A stretch of DNA of 57,326 nt from a virus. A program made the position numbers and the translations under genes. The stretch is from positions 1 through 57,326 of the IMG/VR virus record IMGVR_UViG_3300045146_000200. One strand, given 5' to 3'. Positions 15,386 to 21,810 of this stretch are shown here, one piece after another. Position 1 is the stretch's first letter. Each line of letters begins with the position of its first letter. The notes beneath the pieces are model-generated. The model was not told where the DNA came from. It searched no databases and was given only the letters and a program-made list of their open reading frames with translations.

Positions 15386-15592
15386 ATGACCGAAGCAGAG
15401 TTGAAGAACTTCGAGCGCCTGTTCCGCCTCTGCGTCGAGCAAGACGAAGAGGAGCATCGGACCAACAAGCAGCACACCCTCACGGTGTCGAAAAAGGGGC
15501 GTGCGGCCATTACCGCAGCCTATCGTGAGATCGAACACCTGCGGTGGAAGCTCGGGCAGAGCCTGAAGGACTCAAGGAGGCTATACGCATGA
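15386..15592 (+). CDS. Hypothetical small helical protein
   Basis: 68 residues from MTEAELKNFERLF, with AGGATGGGTAAC upstream. Helical and charged throughout (EQDEEEHRTN, AAYREIEHLRWKLG). A longer frame from 15332 lacks a ribosome site. Overlaps the next gene by four bases. Confidence 0.6.
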   Translation: MTEAELKNFERLFRLCVEQDEEEHRTNKQHTLTVSKKGRAAITAAYREIEHLRWKLGQSLKDSRRLYA

Positions 15593-15960
15593 AACCGACA
15601 GATAACGACTCTGGCTGGTGGTGGTACAAGAATTCCAATGACGCGTGGGTTTGTCTAGAAGTACATCGCGGTGAGGCCAAAATATCCGGTCGGCGCGCCA
15701 TACCTCTTTTTGTACTACCGGATAAGTGGGGCGACAAGATACCATACCCGCATGAGACCAAGGCTACCCCCGAGCCACCGGCCAAGTTCAAGCCCAGGGA
15801 TATCGTGAAGCTGCACAGCTACCAGGCACCTTGGGATGGCTACGTCTTTCTCGCTGCCATCAATGACGAAGTTGGTGTCGTAGCGCCCTACATCGTTTCG
15901 CCGGAGACAAAGGCGCCTCCGTTCATCTGGTGGATGGCGGACATGGAGAGGGTCTCGTAA
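15589..15960 (+). CDS. Hypothetical protein
   Basis: 123 residues starting MKPTDNDSGWWWYKNSND after AAGGAGGCTATACGC. The N-terminal half is aromatic and beta-rich. The second half, KFKPRDIVKLHSYQAPWDGYV, could be a small barrel. No family recognised. Confidence 0.6.
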   Translation: MKPTDNDSGWWWYKNSNDAWVCLEVHRGEAKISGRRAIPLFVLPDKWGDKIPYPHETKATPEPPAKFKPRDIVKLHSYQAPWDGYVFLAAINDEVGVVAPYIVSPETKAPPFIWWMADMERVS

Positions 15961-15961
15961 C

Positions 15962-16261
15962 TTGCGCCAGCCAAAGTCCAAACCTACTCGAAAAGAAGCC
16001 CGGAAAGCGAAGATGAGGACGATAGCGGACGAGTTAGCCGACCGTGAACTACTCGAACTTGCGCTGGCCAGTTTGCCCGAGAGGGAGCGCCGGATAGTCA
16101 TCGACAGGTTGAACGACGAGACCCTTAGCAGTGTCGGAAAATCGGTTGGGTTAAGTCGGGATCGAGTGAGGGTGATCCAAAAGGACGCCATCCGCAAACT
16201 CGCAAGATGGTTGCGGTGGCATGGAATGGACGTTCGCACCCATCCCGAACTTTGCAGTTGA
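15962..16261 (+). CDS. Sigma-70 region 4-like DNA-binding protein
   Basis: 99 residues. After a basic N-terminus, residues ~40-90 follow the sigma region 4 plan: LALASLPERERRIVIDRL, then SSVGKSVGLSRDRVRVIQKDAIRKLARWL, a helix-turn-helix that would contact a -35 element. Regions 2 and 3 are missing, so it is not a complete sigma factor. It could be a transcription activator or appropriator for middle or late genes. The start is a TTG (GAGAGGG upstream); an ATG at 16013 would keep the whole domain. It ends inside the promoter of the next gene. Confidence 0.75.
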   Translation: MRQPKSKPTRKEARKAKMRTIADELADRELLELALASLPERERRIVIDRLNDETLSSVGKSVGLSRDRVRVIQKDAIRKLARWLRWHGMDVRTHPELCS

Positions 16262-16286
16262 CAAAGAATTTATCACTTGCTAGCAT
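16258..16286 (+). promoter_or_regulatory. Near-consensus sigma70 promoter before the replication operon
   Basis: TTGACA (16258-16263, perfect -35), 17 bp, TAGCAT (16281-16286). The expected start is about 16293, one base before the ATG of the 64-residue gene, so the message is predicted to be leaderless. Confidence 0.8.
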
Positions 16287-16293
16287 GTAGCGC

Positions 16294-16488
16294 ATGACGA
16301 CTCCAATAGAGCCAGTAGAGCCGGTTCGATTCCAGCCCGTCCAGGTCCACAAGGAGACATGGCGAGCCCTTCGCCGCATCGCCGCGGTAACCGACGAACG
16401 CCTCGCCATGCTCGTCACCCGGCTCGTCGAGGCCGAGCACGTCCGGGTCTTCGGCAAGGATTTCAAAGGGAGCAACGACCGGGCGTGA
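16294..16488 (+). CDS. Small ribbon-helix-helix-like protein with leaderless mRNA
   Basis: 64 residues. FQPVQVHKETWRALRRIAAV reads as a strand followed by helix 1, and TDERLAMLVTRLVEAEHVRVFG as helix 2, the ribbon-helix-helix plan of small repressors. There is no Shine-Dalgarno; the -10 box ends 7 bases before the ATG. It is the first gene of the replication operon and a plausible autoregulator or control-circuit protein. Function inferred from fold guess and position only. Confidence 0.65.
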   Translation: MTTPIEPVEPVRFQPVQVHKETWRALRRIAAVTDERLAMLVTRLVEAEHVRVFGKDFKGSNDRA

Positions 16489-16531
16489 CCCCGAAAGGAG
16501 GTCTGGTGGAAGTAGCAATCCACGACAATCC

Positions 16532-16610
16532 AAGCCCCGCCCTCAGACATGGGGGAGCGTCCCATGTCCAGGCCATGCTACGCCTGCACCAGGGGGCGGG
16601 GCTTTTTCTT
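16532..16610 (+). ncRNA. Three-way-junction RNA ending in a U-run, before the replication initiator gene
   Basis: The outer stem pairs AAGCCCCGCCC (16532-16542) with GGGCGGGGCTT (16594-16604), 11 bp plus two more pairs with a wobble. Inside, GACATGGG/CCCATGTC (16546-16553 and 16561-16568, 7-base loop) is followed at once by CAGGC/GCCTG (16569-16573 and 16582-16586). CTTTTTCTT follows the outer stem. This is a three-way junction with an intrinsic-terminator tail, 14 bases before the initiator gene's ATG, so it probably attenuates replication gene expression. No known family recognised. Confidence 0.65.
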
Positions 16611-16623
16611 GAAAGGGGCTCCC

Positions 16624-17673
16624 ATGCCTGAAGACATCAGGATCCACGTCGGGTTCAAAGACCACATCAAGACCAAGAAGCTCCGCAAACGCCTCGGATG
16701 GGAAGGATTGGGGGCACTCATCTACCTGTGGCTGTCCGCAAGAGAATCCAAGCCAAGGGGAGACCTATCCGGGCTATCTGCCGAAGACATCGCCATGATG
16801 GCCGAATGGGAAGGAGATCCTCAACGATTCGTCGATGTACTCGTTGAGATCGGATGGCTAGACAAAGACGAGCAAGGCAACATCAAGCTGCATGACTGGG
16901 AGACATGGAATCGATTCGCTTACTATTCTGAGGAGAGATCAGAGGCCGCGCGCCAAAGTGTTGCCTGTAGGCATGATAGAAAAAATAAGGCTACGAAACG
17001 TAAACGAAACGTATACGAAACGTATACGGATCGTATACAAAACGCTAACGAAACGTCTACGAACCTCTCTACTCCATCTCCTCTTCCTCTTCCTCTTCCA
17101 TCTCCTACTCGTTCAGATCCCCCCGTTGGGGGGCAGGGGGGGAAAGACCAAAAGGCAGAAAGCCAAACAGCCGAAGCCAAACAGCCAAATACCAAGAAGT
17201 TCATACCACCTACAGCAGACGAAGTACGAGCATACGCAGGCTCAATAGGATTCGAGGCACTGAACCCAGAAGGATTCATAGCAAGCTACGAACAGAAAGG
17301 GTGGCGAGTAGGTAGAGCGGCAACTCCCATGAAAGACTGGAAAGCAGCCGTCCGTCTCTGGAAACAGAATGCCTATGACCGAGGTGAATTACCAACTACC
17401 GACCCTGAACCGAAACAGGCCGCCGACTCCAATGGCAGACCTCACACCGCTGCCGAGTTCGCTCAGATCCTCTCCCCCTTCTCTCGCAAGACTCCGAAGG
17501 AACTCAAAGCCTATGCCCCTGACAATATCGTCGCTACCCTGAAGTACCGCCACGCATACCGCCCGGCCTTCGACGATATCCTCGCCTTCTCAACCTTCGC
17601 CTACGACTTCTCGTCCCTCTGTGCCGCCCTGGAGAAAGCCGATGCAGCCCAAGCAGCCGCGGCAAACGCGTAA
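16624..17673 (+). CDS. DnaD-like replication initiation protein with internal iterons
   Basis: 349 residues starting MPEDIRIHVGFKDH, with AAGGGG upstream. Residues ~1-110 resemble a phage replisome-organiser winged helix (GWEGLGALIYLWLSA, DLSGLSAEDIAMMAEW, LVEIGWLD). A low-complexity linker follows (basic, then Pro/Leu, then Gly/Lys/Gln). Residues ~200-265 carry the DnaD/DnaT-like tail (PTADEVRAYAGSIGF, QKGWRVG, PMKDWKAAVRLW). It would load the DnaB helicase encoded next (32-base overlap). The linker-coding DNA holds six 11-bp iterons and a C6/G7 element, so the origin may lie inside this gene as in lambda O. Confidence 0.82.
   Translation: MPEDIRIHVGFKDHIKTKKLRKRLGWEGLGALIYLWLSARESKPRGDLSGLSAEDIAMMAEWEGDPQRFVDVLVEIGWLDKDEQGNIKLHDWETWNRFAYYSEERSEAARQSVACRHDRKNKATKRKRNVYETYTDRIQNANETSTNLSTPSPLPLPLPSPTRSDPPVGGQGGKDQKAESQTAEAKQPNTKKFIPPTADEVRAYAGSIGFEALNPEGFIASYEQKGWRVGRAATPMKDWKAAVRLWKQNAYDRGELPTTDPEPKQAADSNGRPHTAAEFAQILSPFSRKTPKELKAYAPDNIVATLKYRHAYRPAFDDILAFSTFAYDFSSLCAALEKADAAQAAAANA
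16994..17064 (+). repeat. Six tandem 11-bp iterons within the initiator gene (candidate origin)
   Basis: Units begin at 16994, 17005, 17016, 17027, 17038 and 17049, with a partial unit at 17060; consensus CGAAACGTATA. The 11-bp period places every copy on one face of the helix and is out of step with codons. ACGTATACG recurs at 17009 and 17020. A pyrimidine tract (17066-17110) and a C6/G7 hairpin (17119-17142) follow. Confidence 0.75.
17119..17142. repeat. C6...G7 element shared with the intergenic region at 24.25 kb
   Basis: CCCCCC-GTTGGGGGGCA-GGGGGGG inside the initiator gene closely matches the 24-base CCCCCC-GTCGGTGGCA-GGGGGGGG at 24244-24267. Both can form a C6/G6 hairpin or a G-rich structure. 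The two copies link the iteron-bearing gene to the non-coding block. Confidence 0.55.
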
Positions 17674-18952
17674 AGCCCCTATCATGTCGTCCGAGATCGT
17701 CTGCGACGAGGCGCTCGTGTCCTCAATCATCCAGGACGCACCAGCCGCCGCCGCAATCATCCCCACTCTCAACCCTGCCGAGTTCTTCACCCCATCCCTT
17801 CAGGCCATTGTCCGAGCCATGCAGGAAATGCAAGCCCAGTCCACCCCAATCGACTGGGTGTCAGTCTCCCATGCCATAGGCGGCACGGTAGACGTGAAAT
17901 ACCTCCGCGAAATCATCAAAGAAGCGTCCCCATCCCCTGCACACCTCGCTTTATACCTCCGCAAGCACCGAGAACACGTCGCCCGACGTGACCTCATCTC
18001 GAAGATCGACGACTTCCGCACCCTCCTCGACACCCAAAACACAGGCATTGACGGCATGCTGGAGACGTTCAAGACCGTTTTGGGCACACTAGACACCTCC
18101 GGGGCGCTTTCCAGTGGGTCCGTAACTCTATCTGCCGCACTCGACTCCCTCGAAGCGCAGCAAAGTCAGGGAATCGACACGTCCATCCCCTGTCAGTTCC
18201 CAACCTTAGTCAGTAGAATGGAAGGGGGGCTGCATTTTGGCGAGTATGCAATCCTCGCAGGCCCCCCGAGCATGGGGAAGAGCACTTTAGCCCTGCAACT
18301 GGCCAATCGAGCGTCTGAAACCTTCCCAGTCCTCTACTTTTCCTTCGAGTCCCCAGCTACAGAAGTCGCCAAAACCCTTGTTGCGCAACTAGATCGGCCC
18401 TACGACGACGCCGTTGCCTTCCTCCGAGACCGCAACTTCGTCATCGTGTCCGCCCCAAAGGACGGCATGGGGTTCATTGGGGCTACATGCGCCGAATTCG
18501 TCAAGGAACATGGCCAGTCGCTCATCATAATCGACACGATCAACAGGATTTACGAGGCGTCTCGCCCCTTCGAGACACGCCACCGCGAGCTGTCCTACAT
18601 CTCCAATCGCCTGGACGGCATTGCCGAGGCAACCAACTCTGCCGTTCTTGCCATCGCTCAGCTTAACCGTGCGTTCACGAAGAACATGGAGCGGCCTCCA
18701 CGCATCCAGGACCTGCGCGACTGTGGGGAACTCGAAGAACACGCCGACGTCATCCTGCTCCTCTACTCGAAAAACTACGACAACAAGAACATAAGCATCG
18801 ACGACGAAGTCACGCTTACCCTTGGGAAGCAGCGCAACCGTGCAACAGGCGTCGTATTCCTCGCCTTCGATAAGGCCGGGCGACGATTCTACGAAATTGA
18901 ACCCAAAAAAGACGAAAGGAAACACCATGCAACCAGTTACAAAGACGACTAG
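17642..18952 (+). CDS. dnaB: Replicative DNA helicase, DnaB family
   Basis: 436 residues from MQPKQPRQTRK, with CTGGAGAAAGCCG before the ATG inside the initiator gene. The N-terminal DnaB domain (~20-115) is followed by a RecA-type motor: Walker A GPPSMGKST (207-215), Walker B LIIIDT (294-299), the H3-like LAIAQLNR and the RDLRDCGELEEHADV segment ending in the ...R.RATG-type Arg finger region (GKQRNRATG). It unwinds phage DNA ahead of a host polymerase, since no phage DNA polymerase is seen. Codon third positions are strongly C-rich, like its downstream neighbours and unlike genes before 16.5 kb or after 24.8 kb. Confidence 0.93.
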   Translation: MQPKQPRQTRKAPIMSSEIVCDEALVSSIIQDAPAAAAIIPTLNPAEFFTPSLQAIVRAMQEMQAQSTPIDWVSVSHAIGGTVDVKYLREIIKEASPSPAHLALYLRKHREHVARRDLISKIDDFRTLLDTQNTGIDGMLETFKTVLGTLDTSGALSSGSVTLSAALDSLEAQQSQGIDTSIPCQFPTLVSRMEGGLHFGEYAILAGPPSMGKSTLALQLANRASETFPVLYFSFESPATEVAKTLVAQLDRPYDDAVAFLRDRNFVIVSAPKDGMGFIGATCAEFVKEHGQSLIIIDTINRIYEASRPFETRHRELSYISNRLDGIAEATNSAVLAIAQLNRAFTKNMERPPRIQDLRDCGELEEHADVILLLYSKNYDNKNISIDDEVTLTLGKQRNRATGVVFLAFDKAGRRFYEIEPKKDERKHHATSYKDD

Positions 18953-19151
18953 TCGGGCCGAAAAAGCCTACTATTCTGCCGTCGAACTCTACCTGCTACA
19001 CGTCCTCCACTGCCGAACCTGTCTGGTCCAAGGCAAGCAAGTAGACTTCGAGCAACGCTGTGCCACCGGGAAGGAACTTTGGAACGATATCGAACTCCTT
19101 GGGGACATCTACATCCACTCCACACCAGAAAGGGAATCCTCTCATGCCTGA
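18927..19151 (+). CDS. Hypothetical small protein with CxxC
   Basis: 74 residues, MQPVTKTTSRAEKAYY..., after AAAGGAAACACC. Helical with HCRTCL near residue 30 and a further Cys at ~45. Overlaps the helicase end by 26 bases. Not recognised. Confidence 0.62.
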   Translation: MQPVTKTTSRAEKAYYSAVELYLLHVLHCRTCLVQGKQVDFEQRCATGKELWNDIELLGDIYIHSTPERESSHA

Positions 19152-19364
19152 CTACCCCCTTCGCACAGTCCGCGCTGCCCCGTCTGCCATACCAACCACA
19201 ACGGCGAGACTATCCTCGTGGCCATCGACGGTACACAGGAAGGCAAATTATGTCAAGGCATTCCAGTCCACCTCTGGTGCGCCTTCCCTAACCAGTTCAA
19301 CCTAGGGTGCCGTATCCTTTATCGGAAGTGTGTCGAACCTAAACCAGTTTCAGTAAAGGAGTAA
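19144..19364 (+). pseudogene. Small Cys-rich gene split by a -1 frameshift at a C5 run
   Basis: ATG 19144 has AAAGGGAATCC upstream and reads MPDYP. After CCCCC (19155-19159) the protein-like frame is the -1 frame, which runs to TAA 19362-19364 and contains CPVCHTNHNGETILVAIDG and four more cysteines (LCQG, WCAF, GCRI, RKC). The -1 frame opens directly after a stop and has no start codon of its own before CPVC. Either a base is miscounted in the C run, the gene is broken, or ribosomes slip there. The intact product would be about 73 residues, a zinc-binding type protein like its neighbours. Confidence 0.6.
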
Positions 19365-19368
19365 GACC

Positions 19369-19707
19369 ATGACCATCCTCCCGTGCCCAATCTGTAAGTC
19401 AACCCGAGACATCCTCATCGCCCAGCCCTACCTCAGCACAACGACATCTTTGCGACTGTCCTGCTCAGACCACTGGCGCACATTCTTCCATCCAGACCTC
19501 AACGACGCCGTAACCGAGTGGAACGAAGAAGTCAGGCGCAAGCAAGCCGCCGCGCCCAGCGAGCATGACTCAGACCAGGCCGCCTCGCCCGACCGAATCG
19601 ATAAGCTCGAAGACCTCATGGCGAAGCTGCCAGACGCCCTACGCTCTGCCATCGACGAGCAGACGATTCCCCCCAAACCCAGAAAGGCCAAGCGCTCTCA
19701 TGACTAG
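19369..19707 (+). CDS. Lar-like (restriction alleviation type) zinc protein
   Basis: 112 residues. The N-terminal 55 residues follow the Lar-like ribbon: LPCPICKST, a central Cys (LSCSDH) and a terminal EAVTEWN-type segment (LNDAVTEWNEE). A helical linker with DKLEDLMAKLPDALRSAIDEQ follows. A very similar helix (AALRAAIDEQ) ends the protein at 20073-20450, so the two share a C-terminal module. Lar proteins modulate type I restriction, but most phage homologues are untested. Confidence 0.65.
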   Translation: MTILPCPICKSTRDILIAQPYLSTTTSLRLSCSDHWRTFFHPDLNDAVTEWNEEVRRKQAAAPSEHDSDQAASPDRIDKLEDLMAKLPDALRSAIDEQTIPPKPRKAKRSHD

Positions 19708-20080
19708 CCCCCTTCCCCCATACGACCCAGACTGGATCTCAGTTGACGCCAGACTTCCTGCCCCAACAACACCAGTCCTCGTCGTCCAAGGCCAGGACTT
19801 GCACGTCATTTATGCCGTCGCCGTTTTCAACCCGGAAACCAAAGTATTCATGCTCGATGACTGGTACACACGTTCCCCAGGCCACTACACGCACATCGGC
19901 AACGTCCGATTCTGGAAGCCTATCGTCCCCCCTCATGCCATAGCCAGACCCAACTACGTCAAGTGCGCCTACTGTACCAACGACCGCCCCCCAGACAACT
20001 CAGAATGCCCCACCTGTGGCTATACCCCCGGAAATGCCACCCTCGTTATCCGCCAAAATTCAGAGAAATCCCATGACTAA
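19700..20080 (+). CDS. DUF551-type domain plus zinc ribbon
   Basis: 126 residues. WISVDARLPAPTTPVLVVQG (~11-30) and the late VRFWKPI match DUF551 ('WISV.dRLP..g..VLv...W.p.P'). A zinc ribbon, CAYCTNDRPPDNSECPTCGY, follows near residue 90. DUF551 is frequent in phages, function unknown. Two other DUF551-like domains occur here (21058-21531 C-terminus and 36072-36281). Confidence 0.7.
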   Translation: MTSPLPPYDPDWISVDARLPAPTTPVLVVQGQDLHVIYAVAVFNPETKVFMLDDWYTRSPGHYTHIGNVRFWKPIVPPHAIARPNYVKCAYCTNDRPPDNSECPTCGYTPGNATLVIRQNSEKSHD

Positions 20081-20450
20081 ACAACCCATCGAGCCCATCC
20101 AACTGCTGCTTGCCGCAATAGACTCCGAGTACGACGCCATCTATAAGCGCATCCAAACACTCAAAGACATCGTGGCAAAGGCGCATGCCCAAGCCACAGA
20201 TCCGAAAGCATCAGCCGTTTTACATGGCCCGCCGTTCACCGACACCCAACGCCTTGACTGGTTCGACAGTTTGATAGCCATGAAGCACGACACCAAACTC
20301 TTAGTTCTCCAGACCCGCATTCGCGACCACGAGGTACTCAACGGTCTCCCACACAACGCCGCCCTGCGCGCGGCCATCGACGAGCAAATGCGACCTATCC
20401 CCCCAAGGACGCCACCGGTTGAACCCGAACCCCAAACCAAGGAAGGCTAA
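20073..20450 (+). CDS. Hypothetical helical protein
   Basis: 125 residues starting MTKQPIEPIQLLLAAI in an overlap with the preceding gene. Two helical segments flank TDTQRLDWFDSLI; the tail NAALRAAIDEQMRPIPPR resembles the end of the Lar-like protein. Not recognised otherwise. Confidence 0.6.
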   Translation: MTKQPIEPIQLLLAAIDSEYDAIYKRIQTLKDIVAKAHAQATDPKASAVLHGPPFTDTQRLDWFDSLIAMKHDTKLLVLQTRIRDHEVLNGLPHNAALRAAIDEQMRPIPPRTPPVEPEPQTKEG

Positions 20451-20455
20451 CCCCC

Positions 20456-20692
20456 ATGACTAAACACATCCCAGCCCCAATCCATACCGTCCGGTGCAAG
20501 AATGGCATGGCCAAACAGTTTCGCCTCACCCGCCAACTTGCCATCTCTCTCATGTGTTCCGAGTGCCTAGGCTTCGAGGGTGACCCACAAGTATGCTGCA
20601 CATCACCCATGTGCCCCCTCTTCCCATACCGCCGCCGAACCATCCGATCCCACAGGGGCAATATCCCCCTCAATTCCACGAAAGGCCATTAA
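20456..20692 (+). CDS. Small Cys-rich protein of a common phage family
   Basis: 78 residues. MCSECLGFEGDPQVCCTSP and MCPLFPYRRR match a widespread phage pattern (C-x2-C-x-G....C.S..CPL..YR), probably one zinc site. Sits five bases after its neighbour. Function unknown. Confidence 0.7.
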   Translation: MTKHIPAPIHTVRCKNGMAKQFRLTRQLAISLMCSECLGFEGDPQVCCTSPMCPLFPYRRRTIRSHRGNIPLNSTKGH

Positions 20693-20855
20693 ACGCATAC
20701 TTACGCCCCTATTTTGAATCCGGACCGAAAAAACGTGAAAAAGTGCCTTCAAGCAAAAACTTTTCAAATTAGACCCGTTTCTGCCCCTTCTGACGTGTCC
20801 TGCAAGGCTCCTAATGCCTCGACCCCATCCCAAAACCCCAATAAGGCACACCCTC

Positions 20856-21074
20856 ATGCCCATCCAACCCATTGACGCCCTCGCTCGCATCATCGTTCAC
20901 TGCTACGCCGCTATCGAACACCAAGGCTATCACCCAGAATACAAAAAAGCCTGCATGGATATCCTCAAAGTCATCGAGTCCACACCTCTCCCAAAGTGGT
21001 CCAACCGCCGCTGCTTCCTCTGTAAGTCACCCCTGCCAATGAGAAAGGAGAAACCCCGTGCCCGCAAAGCCTGA
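20856..21074 (+). CDS. Hypothetical protein, member of a three-gene paralogous set
   Basis: 72 residues from MPIQPIDALARII. It contains CMDILKVIESTPLPK, nearly the same as LELLKVIESTPTPK in the next gene, then a CFLCKSP motif. An in-frame ATG at 20814 lacks a ribosome site. The 160 bases upstream are AT-rich, but no promoter could be set there. Confidence 0.55.
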   Translation: MPIQPIDALARIIVHCYAAIEHQGYHPEYKKACMDILKVIESTPLPKWSNRRCFLCKSPLPMRKEKPRARKA

Positions 21075-21531
21075 CATCCTCCCCCAACTACGTGAACTGG
21101 CCGAAAAGTGGGAGGGAGAAGCCTGTACCGCAGTCACCCACGCCAACGCCTTCCGTATCAGCCACGATACGCCGAACTTCCGTTCATACGCCGCCCTCGC
21201 GAGCGCACTCGTCACCTGCTCCCTGGAACTCCTCAAAGTCATCGAGTCCACCCCCACCCCAAAGCAGGCCACGCCCACAGAGCAATGGCGACCAGTCACC
21301 GAGACTGAACCAAAAGAAGATGACGAGGTGCTCGTGTGCGGCTCAATATCCTTCCCAGGAGCATGCATGCTTGCTTATCGAGCGTCCAACCGCTGGTGGG
21401 CTCAAGGTAATGATGCCGAAGATTATCAAATTGCATGTCCAACCCTCTGGCTGCCCATCCCACCTCCACCGCAAAGTCTGCCCCCCTCTTTCAAACCTAG
21501 CATAGGCATTGGATCCCCAAAGAAGGAGTAA
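21058..21531 (+). CDS. Paralogous helical domain fused to a DUF551-like domain
   Basis: 157 residues from GTG 21058. Residues 1-70 (MPAKPDILPQLRELAEKW..., LELLKVIESTP) are paralogous to the next gene. The C-terminal half, QWRPVTETEPKEDDEVLVCG to LWLPIPPPP, is DUF551-like. So a duplicated helical module has been joined to DUF551. Function unknown. Confidence 0.65.
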   Translation: MPAKPDILPQLRELAEKWEGEACTAVTHANAFRISHDTPNFRSYAALASALVTCSLELLKVIESTPTPKQATPTEQWRPVTETEPKEDDEVLVCGSISFPGACMLAYRASNRWWAQGNDAEDYQIACPTLWLPIPPPPQSLPPSFKPSIGIGSPKKE

Positions 21532-21535
21532 ACCC

Positions 21536-21796
21536 ATGCCCGCAAAACCTGACCTCCTCCGCCAACTGCTTGAACTGGCCGAAAAGTGGAATAACGAAGC
21601 CAGTAGCGAAGCCTCGAACGCCAACATCTTCCGTAACCACCACGATATGCTGAACTTCCGCACATCCGCCGTCCTCGCAGCAGCCTTCGCAACCCACTCC
21701 CAGGAACTCCTCGATGTCATCAAAAAACACCAGCCTCACCAACCAGACATCCCCTCCTGCGACTCCCTGGGCATGGGATTCCCAAAGGACACGTAG
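21536..21796 (+). CDS. Hypothetical protein, paralogue of the preceding N-terminal domain
   Basis: 86 residues, MPAKPDLLRQLLELAEKW, clearly a copy of the upstream N-terminal domain (shared MPAKPD, LAEKW, HD-x-x-NFR, QELL). AAGGAGTAAACCC precedes the ATG. The DUF551 part is absent and replaced by a short Pro/Gly tail. Confidence 0.65.
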   Translation: MPAKPDLLRQLLELAEKWNNEASSEASNANIFRNHHDMLNFRTSAVLAAAFATHSQELLDVIKKHQPHQPDIPSCDSLGMGFPKDT

Positions 21797-21810
21797 CCAA
21801 CCACCACCCC

